A stretch of 64,000 bases of DNA from Cunninghamia lanceolata (lineage: Eukaryota > Streptophyta > Pinopsida > Cupressales > Cupressaceae): contig BSBN01001807.1 of NCBI GenBank assembly GCA_027924645.1, positions 10,372,001 through 10,436,000 on the forward strand, given 5' to 3'. Positions within the stretch are counted from its first letter, which is position 1. The number at the start of each line of letters is the position of its first letter. Shown here one piece after another: positions 45,901 to 58,393 of this stretch. A program made the position numbers and the translations under genes. The notes beneath the pieces were generated by a model. That model made no database searches and was not told the DNA's origin. It saw only the letters and a program-made list of their open reading frames with translations.

Positions 45901-46793
45901 ATTCTATAAGTTTCCATATGCCTTTGGTTCTAGATGGTGGTGTATTTTTCTCCGATTGTTCCTTATCTTCCTTTTCCATTTGTTGGAAGATTATTTACTT
46001 CATTTTCAAAAGTGCGATATATATATTTTTTTGGACTATAGAAGGAAAATGTATGTATAAAGTCATATTGTACTTCCTCCCAATTTCTGGTTTCTTCTCT
46101 CCTTTCTTGGTTTATGTACAAAGTTTGTGCTATTGGTGATGGTGTCCAATAGAATAAATGGGCGTATATAAAGTTGTGGTGTTCCTTTTTGCTTTCCCAT
46201 ACTATTATATACAAGTAGTTAAACACTCTTGAGGTGGAATCTATCCCTCATATTTGGGTATGATTTTATATTCTCCTACCTTCGGTAGATATCTTATACT
46301 GATGAGACGCTTAAATATTGACTAGTCTTTAACTGAATCCTTATGGGTGGACCACCAATATTCTACATTGCATACTAATGTATGATGCACTACTTCTAGT
46401 ATCCTTTGTTCCTCTGAAAAGACTTTCTCCATTTCTATCAAGTATATTTGTAGGTCTTGCACTCCTGAAAACTTAGGTAGTTTAATATGTGAAATGCCTC
46501 TCATTATATGATTGATACATCAAGATATTCGAGATTCCTTTGTATTTTGGTTTTCATAGATGGCACACATTTCCTACGGTGTATTTTCATCTGATGTGGA
46601 GGTTTGCGGTAGGTTTTCCCTACTGGTTCGAAGCATAAATATCCTCCTGCACCTAGTCATTCTTCGAGTTTTGAGCTCTAGTTTATTTCTTACCCATGCT
46701 TCCAATACTTCCTCACTAGATCAGTACTATCATTATCATTTTTTTCTTCTATTTCTCCTTCTGAATTAGGTTCTTCTTCTATATCATTCGTAT
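45901..46793 (-). pseudogene. Gypsy A spacer between protease and reverse transcriptase
   Basis: The minus strand is patchily open. The segment 46504-46322 reads GISHIKLPKFSGVQDLQIYL and VFSEEQRILEVVHHTL, which resembles a gag-type 'LPKFSG..D...+L..ME..F' segment and may be a duplicated or misplaced gag piece. No other domain is seen. Confidence 0.45.
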
Positions 46794-47294
46794 CTAACTT
46801 TGATATTGAATAAATATTCTTAGGGTCTCATTACTTTCCACATAGTTAGATTCTTCAATGTATGCTTCTTCCATGGCTGATCCCAAAGGTATGTATATAC
46901 TTTTATTGTTATCCACAAAACATAATTCTTCTTTGTGGGAGTCAAAAATATAATTTGCATCAACAAACCATCTCAATCCTAGTAATGCATTGAATGAATC
47001 TCCTTGTTCTTTCATGGCTACAACAAGAAAGTCTATGAATTGTTTTATGCCCATTAGATTAACTTCCATTTGTTTCCAAGTCCCAAGTGTTTCCATACTA
47101 GATCCATTTGCCAAAGTGATGATAATATAAGGAGTTTTAGACAACCTAAGTTTGCCTAGTTGTTCCCATAGCTTTTTAGTTATCATGTTCACATCCACAC
47201 CCAGGTCTATCATAACATGTTTGACCTTTTTATGGTTTATATGAGCATCTACCAAAAATGGTTTTGTCTTCCAGTGTCTATTCATTCTACCCAT
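46794..47294 (-). pseudogene. Gypsy A protease with changed active site
   Basis: An open 166-residue stretch with retropepsin features: KPFLVDAHINHKKVKHVMID, ANGSSMETLGTWKQMEV and FNALLGLRWF. The catalytic triplet is D-L-G at residues 30-32 (MIDLGVDVNMI) where the family has D-S-G or D-T-G. The Ser-to-Leu change fits a C-to-T mutation and would probably disable it. It lies in the expected place between gag and reverse transcriptase. Confidence 0.8.
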
Positions 47295-50200
47295 TTGTCA
47301 GACTTAATTTTTAGGTACTTACTCCTTATTCCAATATTTGGCAAACTACTTGAATTTCTCAATAATATTGTGTTGTTGCATTAGCTCTGTCAACTGTTTA
47401 AGTGTCGCAACCTCTTCTTATGAAAAAACTGATTATATTGTTTTGTCTATCTTGTTCTTGAGTTATAATCTACTTTGTTTTTTGGACAATGTCATCATGT
47501 TGTTTTTATCAGGGAAGAATGTATCTTCCTCCTTACTCTCTTCTTCTTCTATCTCAGTAGTATAATGTCCTACGGTATTTGTACCTTGTCTTGTTACTAC
47601 TGCAACCTTTTCTTTCCCTTTATTTTTTTTCATTTTAGCTTTCTCATAATTGACTCTCTTATATTGGTTATCTTCTTCTAAAGATTTTGTTAAAGATATA
47701 TCCATCTCACCATCCTTGTTCCTTTGGTAGGTTCTTACTACCTAGCCTTACTTTTTGGGAACTCTTTAAATTACCCGGGCACCTTGTTGTTTCATAAGGT
47801 TTTCTAGTTCATCACTTTTTTACTATTGTAACACATTGTGGAAGTATTGTTGTGCTTTGTCACATGAGAATAGGCCATGCTCTATACTATTACAAAATGT
47901 GCATTGTCTTCTCCACTCTCCCCAGCATTCATTAGAAAAGTGTCTCGGTGTACCGCATTTATAGCATGTCACATCATCTCTCCTTCTTCTACCTCTACCA
48001 CGGTCTCAACCTCCTCTATAGCCTCCAAATTGGTCTCTTTCATCATTACTGTAATTATTTCCATATGATGCATTGTTAGGGTTTAAATTTTGAATAGTGT
48101 TCATATTCCTTTAGTTTCTCCAAGTTGGTTGTTTATATCCCTGATCATGAGTGTATAGCAGTCTTTCCGCCAAGCCTTTTGCATATGCCATAAAATTATT
48201 GTGTTTTATTTTTGTGTTGTGAATTACACCATGATTCATGCTCATCATCATCTTCCCTTACCCTAAATAATTGTGAAGGGCAAACTAGTGTCTCATGGTC
48301 ATCACACTCACCGCATAATCCATAATATATTGTATTAGGTCTTTTAGGTAGTGCTTTTATATCTACCTTGAGGGTGGTAGCCTGTCTTTTCCCTTTCATA
48401 ATTGGGCATTCATTTCTCATGTATCCTTCCTTAGTGCAATAGGAACACCATATATTTGGCCTTTGTTTGTGTGAATTTTCTTCTTGCTTTGCTAAAATTT
48501 CTTGTTTTAGCTTCAATTTCTCCAATTATATCCTCATTCTCTCTAATTTTAAGTTTTCTTTACTTTTATCTTGTTTGCACCATGTTTGTGACTATATGTG
48601 GCAGGCCAATGTAATTACCTCTACATAGGTTTCAAATATCCTACCATCCAAAGATGTTCTGACATCTAGACTTATTCCGGATATGAACCATTCAATCTTT
48701 TTCTTTTCAGTTGATGGCTCCTCCAATTTGTGGTTTGTTTCTTTGAATCTTTTATCAAATTCCTTTATAGTTTCTCCTTCTCTGTACTAACTCCCTCATT
48801 TTGCTCATTCCCTCTATAGGGATCTCTGGAGTTTCAAAAATTTCTAAAAACTCCTTAACTTCATCCCAATTTTTATCATGTTTAGGGCATGCCTTCTTAT
48901 ACCATTTCAAAGCATCATTTTGTAATGTTTCTATAAAATCAAATAGTTTTGTTTCACCCTGGTTATGCCATGTCTATTCCAAATGGATTCTAGAACAGAG
49001 ATATACTTTGCTTCTTCATTGGTGTCTTTTTCAAACACTGGTAGCTTAATTATGACATCCATTTGTACTTTCTTATGTTCTTTCAGTACCTTCAGTGTCT
49101 TGTGGTGGTTTTCTTCCTTACTTCTTTACTTAGGTTTTTGCTTTTGTATTAGGGTTTTTTTCCCCTTTCCTTATCTCTTTGTAATTTGATATAAAAATAT
49201 TCCTTTCCTAATATTTCCTTGAAATCTTTCTTAATTTCTTCTTCTATATCTTCTTGATTGTCAATTTGATCTTCTACTGAAATTCTTCTTGCTTTATAAG
49301 GTACCTAGGGTGACTCCTGGTCAAGGGGGTGTGTTTCTTCAAATTACCTCTTTGTTTTCAAGGATACTTTTTCATTAATTAACGACATCATCTCTTTTGC
49401 AAGTGACTTTTCACTTAATTATCTTATACTTCTGGAACTAATCTCCTCATATACTACATCTTCTTCTCTTTCTTTAATCTTAATTACACTTTGATTTACT
49501 AGATGGTCTAGGTAGTCCGCATCCAAATTTAAGGGTTGGAGGTTACATATAGGATTTAATAATTCTTCCCATTGCTTGTCAACTCTAATTTGAATATTAG
49601 AAAAATTAGGTTGAAACTTTGGGGTTTTAATTATTTGTGGTAGGGCTAGGGTTTGTTTATATTCTTCCCTTCACATGCTTCGTAACTGGTCATATGCATC
49701 AATACACCCTCCTATACTTTTGAGAATTTCCTTAGCCCTGTCAATATGCATTGTTATAGGTTTAAGATTATCTATATCTCTTTGTATCAAGTTTGCAGTA
49801 GCCCCTATGGCTTCCTCATCCATTCTCTCTTTTCCCTTTATGTTCTTCTCTTTGGCAACACCCACCTTGGTGCATTTAGTAGCACCCTCATTGGCACACT
49901 CATCCAACTGTTTCTTTTCCTCTACAACTTCTCTTATGTGTTTTCTACCTCTCTCTCTTGCCTTTTTCATCCTTCTACGGTACCTTTCTTAATGTTCCTG
50001 AGTTTGTTTCTATCTCTCTTCCTTGCTTAATTTCATTTCGGTTAGTATAATTTCACTGATTTCCCTTTATCTTTTGTTATCCCCATTTTTCATGGGTGTT
50101 TTTGATTTGGTATAACATTAATCCTTATGTATACTATGGTTGGCTTATCTTTGAAGAGTTACATCTTTTCAAGGATCCTTTCAGAGCCTCCCCCTTTTCC

Positions 50201-50375
50201 ATTTGTCATCCCCTTAAGGGTATGCCCCCTCTCACAAGGGTAGAAACCTAAGAGAATTAACAGTCTTCTCCACATATCATAATATTTTTCTGTCACTTTA
50301 GTTTTCTCCTTTTCCACTACTCCACACTTTTCCTTTTACTATTTTATCCTCTCTATTTTTCACTATCCTTTTCTA
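47295..50375 (-). pseudogene. Gypsy A gag
   Basis: Minus-strand segments include a charged region (49970-49671: HIREVVEEKKQLDECANEGA, NLIQRDIDNLKPITMHIDRA) and a nucleocapsid region (48525-48196). The latter has CSYCTKEGYMRNEC at residues 27-40, a CCHC knuckle with His replaced by Tyr, then CGECDDHETLVC, a second knuckle with unusual spacing. The segment between (49600-48530) is broken by stops and frameshifts. Identification rests on position after the primer site and on the knuckles. Confidence 0.65.
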
Positions 50376-50397
50376 GGGTCCTGGCAACAGAACCAAA
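50376..50397 (-). other. primer binding site of Gypsy A
   Basis: The minus strand reads TTTGGTTCTGTTGCCAGGAC directly after the LTR end. It resembles the Asp-tRNA site TGGCGCCGTTGCCGGGGA used by many plant Gypsy elements, with C-to-T and G-to-A changes. The tRNA assignment is inference. Confidence 0.6.
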
Positions 50398-50847
50398 TGT
50401 TGGCAAGAAATGGGAAGGAACCAATCCAGAGATCTGTTCTTCAGTCAAATCTCTAAAGTTAGTTTATACCCTAGTCATACAGTGAGAGAAATCTAGATAA
50501 ACATTAAGGAATAATAATATGTGGTACTACATAAGTCATACACAAGCATTCATAAGTTACACATAAACATATCAAAACCCTTATAACTCCTTTATATATA
50601 TTCATCATCATGTAATCATATACATCCGGTAGGTCTAAGTCTTTGCCTTGTACTCATTCTTACTCTCTTATTTTTATTCTTCTTACATATTCTACTTACA
50701 CTTCACTCTCATTCTTCTATTCATATATATATTACATAGAGGTGTGCCCTTTCCTAAAATACCTCTTTGTATGTTAGTTTTGCCCTCCGCATACCACTTG
50801 TGGTAATCAACAGTAGAATTTGTTGCCTGCTCTGTCTTCTACCAACA
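50398..50847 (-). repeat. Gypsy A right LTR (5' LTR), 450 bp
   Basis: It starts TGTTGGCAAGAAATGGGAAG and ends TCTACCAACA. It aligns to 16530-16966. Confidence 0.9.
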
Positions 50848-50852
50848 ATGTG

Positions 50853-51178
50853 CATGGTTATTCTCATTTAACTATAGTGAATAAAATAATTAATGAACTA
50901 ACTATGTACTTTAGCAAATAAAATAGTAAGTAGCTATGCACCTTAAATAATATTTTTTAAATAATTTATTTTTATTTTTATTTTTAAAAACAAAGTAGAT
51001 GTTATTCATTTAAGTACATAGTTATTAAATAAAATAGTAATTAAAATTTTAAACATCTTTAATACATTTAATACATAGAATAAGTAGAAATTGTATACTT
51101 TATAATAAAACATTTCGTTACAAATAAATAAATAATATTGATTATACTTTTAAAAAAATTAAAACAACACCCGATAAT
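50853..51178. other. AT-rich spacer between A and Copia C
   Basis: No feature recognised. Confidence 0.6.
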
Positions 51179-52227
51179 TGTTGGGAATTAAGGAGTCTCA
51201 ACCTTGGTAATTCCTTGTATTAATTAATTGTATTTATTTATTTATTGCCTATTAATGTATTTTGGATGCAAGTCTTGTTTTGTCATCTTGTGAGAGTTGG
51301 CATGGTGATGTGTCATCCTACATCGAAGGTGACCACATGTAATTTTGTCCTCACATGAGGAGATAAGCATCCCACTTAGTGGTGGAAGTATTTTTCCATG
51401 TGTCAACACTTTGACTAGTGTTTAAGTGAATCTTGACTGAAATGGTTATGACAGATTCCTATGACAGAATCTATGATGCGTCAGAGTCGTAAATGGAATG
51501 TTCTATGACAGGTGAAGACATGTGTCACAAGGCATCTTGGAAGAAGGCATCTTTGGGTGCCCCAAGGAGGGTTATGACATGTAAGAGAATATGCTATTTT
51601 TAGTTAGTTTATGATAGATTCTCTTACATTTGTAAGTACTGTCAATATGACAGATTCTATGACGGTTGTAAGATGCGTAAGAGCATCTGTCATTGCCCAA
51701 CTTGGGAATAGGCGACCATATTAGGATGGGGTGATATGACAAGTGTCAAGACCATGCTATAGTGTTGGACAAGAGTCCCTAGGTGTGGGTTTTGGGCCAT
51801 GAGGCCAAGTTGGATGTCCATTTCAATAAAGGTTCATTTTTGCCTTGTAAACTTCTATTTAAGCAGGTGCTTTGAGAGGAGATGTATTATGTGATTCATA
51901 GGTACTGTTATGCTGCCAGTTTGTCTCCAGATATGAGTGTTGAAGACTCCTGTAAAGACTTGCATTGCAAGTGTGTTGTAAACATTGTTGTTTAGCTAAT
52001 ACATTGTGTAGGTTTTGGAGTGTGGGTTTTTTCACCTGTAAGGGTTTTCCCCATGTTATATCTTGTCTCTCTTTCTTCTGTCTTACCTTTTTGTGTTGTG
52101 TGTTGCTGTAATATCTCCATTGTTGTGTTTAACATTTTGTAACTATAAAGATTAAAATGAATTTGCACTCTTCTCTCCTCATTAGATTAATGTAGGAAGC
52201 TATTTCCGCACACCTAGCTTCCTTTCA
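51179..52227 (+). repeat. Copia C 5' LTR, about 1,049 bp
   Basis: It starts TGTTGGGAATTAAGGAGTC and ends CTTCCTTTCA, two bases before a Met primer site. Inside, GACAGATTC(T/C)ATGA-type phrases recur (51450-51665), a small diffuse repeat. The partner 3' LTR is missing, so the outer end rests on the TG and the primer site. Confidence 0.75.
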
Positions 52228-52229
52228 GT

Positions 52230-52241
52230 TGGTATCAAAGC
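52230..52241 (+). other. primer binding site of Copia C
   Basis: TGGTATCAAAGC, the Met-type site, identical to that of Copia B. Confidence 0.85.
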
Positions 52242-52345
52242 CTGGCTAGTTTTGGTTCTAGATGCTGTGTAGGGTTTTTTGAGCTAATCTTAGGTTGAGT
52301 GGGAGTCTGTGTAGAGTATTTTGAAATCTTGTTGCAGGAAGGAGA

Positions 52346-54449
52346 TGGCAGGTACATCCAGAAGATTAGAGGTGGAGAATTTTAACGGCGCCAATTTTGA
52401 GTTGTGGAAACTTAAGATGGAAGATATGCTTGTTGATCGTGACCTATGGGAAACCATTAGTGGCATAAAACCTAAGGCAATGTCACAAGATGATTGGGAC
52501 CTCAAAGATCGGAAGGCTAAGGGTCTCATAAGACTTTGTCTAGCTGACTCTGTCCTATTGAATGTCCATGAGGAGAAGATAGTGAAATAATTTTGGAAGA
52601 AGATGGGAGATGTTTGTCAGGCCAAGTCCTTGGTGAACAAGATTTTCCTAAAAAAGAAGTTGTTTTCTCTGAAGATCGAAGACAAAGGATCTGTTCTAGA
52701 TCATATGAATGTTTTTAACATGATTGTTTCTTAGTTGACATTCATGGGTGTGAAAATGGAGGAGGAGGATCGATGTATGACCCTACTTTGTTCTTTGCCA
52801 GATTCATGGGATCATCTTGTCATGGCCATCAGAAGCACTACAACCACCTTCAAGATGGATGAGGTAGTGTCTTTGCTATTATCTAAAGAAATGTAGAGAA
52901 AGACAACCAAGTCAGCTAAAGAGGCTCTTGTGGTTCGTGGAAGACCCAAGGAGAAAGGGAAGAAGAAGGACAAGAAAGGTGAAAAGGATAGATCCAAATC
53001 TCATGGGAGATCCAAATCTCCTGGAAAGTCTAAGGCTCTCTATTAGAACTATGGTAAAACTGGGCATTTTCGAAAGGAATGCAAAGAGGAAAAGAAAAAG
53101 AAGAAGAAGAATGTCCCAGACTCAGATTCGGACAAGTCACAAGATGATGGTGATGCTTTTATCGCAGCCCTGGCCACCCATGCATCTGATGATGTGTGGT
53201 TGATTGATTCTGGTGCATCATTCCACATGACCTTGCATCGAAGCTAGTTCACAAAGTATGAAGAGTTCTATGGTAAAAGAGTGTACCTGGGTGACGATTC
53301 TCATCTGAAGATTGTTGGTCATGGAAGAGTCTCAATCTGATTCACTAATGGACGAGTGAAGGGTATCACTGGGGTCATGCACATCCCAGGCTTGGCACAG
53401 AACCTAATTTCTATAAGTAAGTTGAATGATGCAGGTGTGTAGGTTGTCTTTTCAAAGGACAGATGCAAGATGACTAGAGGATCTATGGTGCTTGCGAATG
53501 GTACTCGAAGAGGTACTCTGTTTCATCTAGAGGCATGCACTTCACAGTGCAATAGTTCTTCTGACTCAAAGAAAAGAGCTATAGTCACTTCATCCCCACC
53601 ATCTAAACCAGCAGTGAAGAAATTTGTTGTAACAAATTCTAATGGTAGTGCATTTTGGGTACCCAAGGGTGCTCATTCTTTGGCATTTAAGCTTCCTGTT
53701 GAAAAGACAATGTTATGGCATAAGAGATTTGGCCACATTGGTGAGAAGGGTCTTAGAACCTTGAAAAATAAAAACCTCATTGAGGGGTTAAATGATTGTA
53801 ATCTCGAGTTTGACTTTTGCGAACATTGTATAAATGGAAAGAAAAACTGTGTTCAGTTTTACTCTAGTTCTCACAAATCTTCTGGTGTGTTGGACCTTAT
53901 TCATTCTGATGTGTTTGGAACTATTAGTGTTCCTTTGATTTCCAAATATGCATATTTTGTATCTTTCATAGATGATTACAATAGAAGGACATGGATTTAT
54001 TTTCTCAGAAGCAAGTCTGAAGTCTTTAGTCAGTTCAAAGAGTTTAAAGCTTTTGTTGAGAATTAGACTAGTAAAAATATTAAGTGTTTGAGAATTGACA
54101 ACGGTGGTGAGTTTTGTTTGGTAGAGTTTGATAAGTTTTGTAAAGAGCAAGGGATTGAAAGACATAAGACAACTCCATACACCCCATAGTAAAATGGAGT
54201 TGTAGAAAGGATGAACAGGACACTGATGGAGAAGGCTAGGAGTATACTTAGTGGAGCAAGCCTTGAACAAAAGTTTTGGGCTGAAGCTGTAGCCACTACT
54301 TGCTACCTGGTAAACAAGTCTCCTATATCAACTCTTGTTGGTAAGACACCTATAGAGGTGTGGTCTGGTAAGAAGCCTTCAGTTAGACATCTTTGTGTTT
54401 TTGGTTGTGAGGCATATGCACATGTGCCTAGGGAGAAATGGTCTAAATT
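52346..54449 (+). pseudogene. Copia C gag, protease and integrase, 3'-truncated
   Basis: From ATG 52346 a single frame carries MAGTSRRLEVENFNGANFEL, DDWDLKDRKAKGLIRLCLAD and DHMNVFNMIVS (gag). A knuckle near 53045 has both first cysteines lost (NYGKTGHFRKEC remains). Protease has LIDSGASFHM near 53205 and IPGLAQNLISISKLNDAG. Pre-integrase has TMLWHKRFGHIGEKG and CEHCINGKKN. Integrase D-D-E residues are all present: DLIHSDVFGT, RIDNGGEFCLVEF and NGVVERMNRTL. The frame is intact apart from ten nonsense codons (seven TAG, two TAA, one TGA). It ends abruptly at 54449 in EKWSKL, where an LTR fragment is joined. Reverse transcriptase and RNase H are missing. Confidence 0.94.
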
Positions 54450-54627
54450 GGTTTTCCACGTAAAAAATTTAGTGTCTCATGTGTGAATGTGTTTAAGTTT
54501 CTGACTTCATACTTTCATGGTTAAATCTTAATAATAATGATTAAGTGGTTAATGTGTTAATGATTTTAAAGTTAAATGGTTACAACTGATTCAACCTCCC
54601 CTCTCAGTTGTCTTGTGCATTTCAACA
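54450..54627 (+). repeat. 3' fragment of an E-family LTR fused to Copia C
   Basis: GTTTTCCACGTAAAAAATTT and the following 170 bases match the last part of solo LTR E (from about 21344), including CTCTCAGTTGTCT and the end GCATTTCAACA. The junction shares GGTTTTC-like microhomology with Copia C, suggesting illegitimate recombination. Confidence 0.8.
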
Positions 54628-56330
54628 CATACAAATCTCTATTATCATATAGAAATAAAATCACAGCCATATTCACAATTTGCATTCATTAGACAAGAAA
54701 TTAAAAAAATGTAAAACCCTACCTTGGCTATCCAAGTTAGGAGCAGCCCAAGAATGGGTACCAAATCTAGAATAAAAACCCTCTTGATCAATAATTTTCA
54801 GCCGTCTTCTAGTAATCCTTTTTCCTCATCCACCATTTCCAATCAAAAATCCACCAAAAACTTCTTTCCAACACAAGCAAAGAGAAGCCAACGCCAAGAG
54901 TAGGCATGCACAACATGGGGAATTGAATCAAATTCCACCATAAAAATAATTTTCACACCAAACCCCTCAAATTCCAAAGTGAAAACCTAAAAGACAATAT
55001 AATAATAAAATTACAAATTAACACAACTTGTTTAAATAACCATCCTAAACAATGAAATAAAAATAAATATAATGCTAATAATCATACTTCATACCAAAAA
55101 TCCACAAAAATAATTAATAAACATTTAACCAATATAATTAACCCAAATATCCCCAACACTACCCAACTGAAGAAATGCGACAAAATCCGAAAAATCAAGT
55201 AAACCTGGGCATTTGAATTTATCTCCAAACTAGAAAGGATCTAGACTGCCCACTTGCAAAACTCAATTTCAAACATCGGTATATCATGGAGAATATAGCC
55301 GAAGCAACAAATAATCAAATATTAAATATCTAAAATCAAATAATTTATTAAATTCCACAATTAAACTAAAATATTCATTTTTTTAGAAATTAAATGCATA
55401 ATAATAAACAACACATAATCAAAAATAATTTATTAAATTAAAACATCTAATACCATCTATAATCCAAACAATATCCATACACACGTATGTATTTAAAAAT
55501 ATGCATAACAAAACACATTAATACATGAACCAAGAATAGTAGTATCAACCATGTCCAAATCATAATCATCAAAATAGTCAACTATAAATAGTATCACATC
55601 ATAGTCTCAAGAATAGTACTAGCTAGGCCTCACACCAAGCATTAGCGAAGATTAGATATGATCCAACCTTGATGAGATTGGGAAGAACTTGCCCTGTCCA
55701 ATTTAACAACAAAACATAGAACAAGCAAAGGAAGAAAAAGAACACCAATAGCAAATTAGAGATCAATAACCCTTGATACAACAGGTCTTATGAGATGAAG
55801 AGAGGAGACAAGAATGTCTCTGACTTATCAATGAATAAAATAGTCTTTGTGCTAGGCTTAGGAGACTTAGGACTCGTGACCCTTCGGGTCATATAATTAT
55901 CACAACTACAACAACAATCTAATACATTACCATAGGAATAACTATCAAAACATACACATAGCACAAAACTCAACTGCCATCCATGACATCATGCTCTTTA
56001 AAGAAAGAGAGTAGAACAACCCCTTGGGCCCACCTCCGCTTGACTAGTTCTTGCCATGTGAGCGAGAGTGATTGAGAGGTTTCCTTTAGAAAAGAGGATA
56101 GTTCATGTGTCGCACTAGATTGTGACTCACTTACAAAATCATATGGGTCTCATTCTAAATGATACATATTTTGGTGAACTCGACTTGAAGAACAAAACCT
56201 TTTTGTGGAGATCTACATGTTTCAATTGCTCCATTCACACTTTCACTTCATCATTTTTCTCTTCATTTCACTCATCACCTTCATCCTCTTCGCTTTTCAT
56301 TCCATTTATTTGATGGTGTTTAAGGCACCC
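54628..56330. other. spacer, no supported gene
   Basis: AT-rich DNA with short open frames only. 55640-56330 is less AT-rich, with two 60-codon frames of no recognised family. Confidence 0.5.
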
Positions 56331-56339
56331 CTGATATGA

Positions 56340-57665
56340 TGTGATCTGAAGGAAATCGAGGGAACATTCGCTCTAGAGAGCTTGAAACACCCTCATTTGA
56401 TAGATATGTTCCATCTGATCCATTGGCACCAATCACTAACTGCTACTATTAAGAAGACTCGGATTAGAAGAATGGTAGATGAGAGACTTGTCATTCTCTC
56501 ATATTCAATAATCCCACTTGGGAACATGAATCTCAACCAATGCACTCAAACCAAGGTAGACCACATCGAGTGCTCTTAAGGAATCCATCAACCATCGACT
56601 ATCCATTGACATAATTAAACGATGATGTGAGATGTTTAGAGAAACACTTGCAAGAAGCTAGGGAGGCCTATGAGGCCCTATGTATCGCACAAAAAGTTGA
56701 GCAATTATAAAATACCTCCAAAGAGAACGCGAATGTAAGAAATCATGAAAATACATAGCCAACTAGAGAAGCGCCAAGAACAAGAACTGCAACCCCTACT
56801 AACCTCATAGCTACCCTAGTCCAACAGATTAGAACATTGGAAGAAGGAATAGAATAGCTTCCCTGAGATAGAAACAATCCAAGAAATAGAATGCACAACA
56901 CTAGGGTCAAAAATGACCAAGGGACAGTTCAATATCCCCCTTAAAAATTTATTTACATATGGAAGTAATGGCATAATTCAACAACTTCTACAAGTAGGTG
57001 GATACTATCCAACTCATAACACTCAGTTGACTCAAAATTATCTACAAGCTCAGCTAACATACACAAATGTGCCTACATATCAACAAGTCCCATTTGTAGG
57101 GCCCATGCTCTCAACACTTTCTTAGGAACCTACCTTGAATATTTCAAAGAGCCCCTAGATCACAACATACACAATGTATTATTACCATGAACTTTCCTAG
57201 ACCTACCCAAGTTCAAAGGAGAAGGAGACCAAAATTATCATGTAAAGGAAAGAGATCCTCCCTTGGGATGGGGTCGTGGCGAGAACTTTTTCTAAAACCC
57301 TTGAAGAGATTTCTCTAGATTGGTACTATCAATTGCCTGAAGCCTCCATCCACTCTTTTCACCAACTCAAGAGATTTCATCATAGCCTTCGATATGAACA
57401 AGCTAGTTAGGACATGAGTATGGGAATTCTTGATGGTAAAACATGATACAAATGAATCAATGGCATATTTTATCACTCGATGGAGACAAGTGTTATACTC
57501 TTCAACAAGCACTCTTAATATTGACCACAAAGAACTATGTGACCTTTTCTTGCATGCCCTTAATATGGATACAAGATAAGAAGTACAAAAATTACTATAT
57601 AAGTCCTACAAAGAAGCTTTAGAAAGTGCGCTAAGAATTGACCATGCCATCAATAGTGGGTGAAG
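56340..57665 (+). pseudogene. Gypsy gag relic
   Basis: The best part is about 57265-57560: VARTFSKTLEEISLDWYYQL, PEASIHSFHQLKRFHHSL, then NGIFYHSMETSVILFNKHS in shifted frames. This follows the retrotransposon gag pattern 'A..F..SL...A..WY..LP..SI.SF..L...F'. Upstream, 56630-56900 has LREHLQEAREAYEAL-like helical sequence in broken frames (seen as EAREAYEALCIAQKVEQL). A 70-codon open piece (56913-57125) between them is rich in Gln and Tyr. No LTR, protease or polymerase was found for it. Confidence 0.6.
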
Positions 57666-58385
57666 GACTGTCATGCCCACATTTTCATGTGGACATGAGA
57701 AACTAAACCAACATTTTTTTGAAAAGTACGGTACATTATATGCAAGTCTCTATCGTGTGTCACATGATAGCCTAATGTGCACACTCATTTGCGTTGCATG
57801 TACAACATCAAGAAAAGTACATCACATGAAGCAGGGAGAGGGATTTCAAATTAGATGGGTGTAGCAAAAAACTTTTCATACACCCTACAAAATGAAGGTA
57901 GCCTAATTAGGGTTTGGTATCATGTCACAAGGGAATATTATATAAGATAATTCCCTCCTAGGTTTTCTGAATGAATATAGGAATGGCCCCGCCTCTAAGA
58001 AATAATGTCCAAATATCTATAATTAGACTAAATCTTGAGCATGTTAATATTTAACTAACATTAAATTGATTATTAAAATAAAAAGAATCTCCATTGAAAT
58101 AAGGACATTTAAATTAAAATAATACAATTGATTACTATCTTTGATTTACATTATTGCTGGAAAATAAAATAGTGTTATGGAAAAACTAAAATTTAAATTT
58201 ACAACTATACAATTACAATATTTCAAATGAAAGATAATTTTAAATAATTTAAATGAAGACAACATTTAATAAAATTAATATAGTAATTTTCTTCCATCCA
58301 AAACCATGTTAAAATTTTCCCACAAGAATTAATATTCGATTCCAATATAAAATAAATACACATTTAATTTATATAATATTGCACC
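57666..58385. other. AT-rich spacer, no supported feature
   Basis: Nothing recognised besides the inverted phrase CCCACATTTTCATGTGG near 57675. Confidence 0.5.
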
Positions 58386-58393
58386 ACAAATAA

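Larger units (their letters stand above)
16525..50852 (-). mobile_element. Gypsy element A, outermost member of the nest
   Basis: The LTRs at 16530-16966 and 50398-50847 share TGTTGGCAAGAAATGGGAAG at one end and CCAACA at the other, and align throughout. Purine tract and primer site sit inside the proper LTRs for minus-strand transcription. The flanking 5-mers are GTGTG (16525-16529) and ATGTG (50848-50852), a target duplication with one change. Gag, protease and reverse transcriptase are read from the right. A long extra ORF is read near the left LTR. Integrase and most of RNase H were not found. The span holds elements E, D, B and G and a solo LTR, so A itself was about 11-12 kb. Confidence 0.82.

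Noticed and set aside
28413..54449. Alternative genetic code with TAG/TAA read as Gln
   Set aside because: The pattern mimics a ciliate-type code. However, normal TAA/TAG/TGA ends, frameshifts, broken nested elements and plant element families make deamination decay of silent copies the simpler reading.
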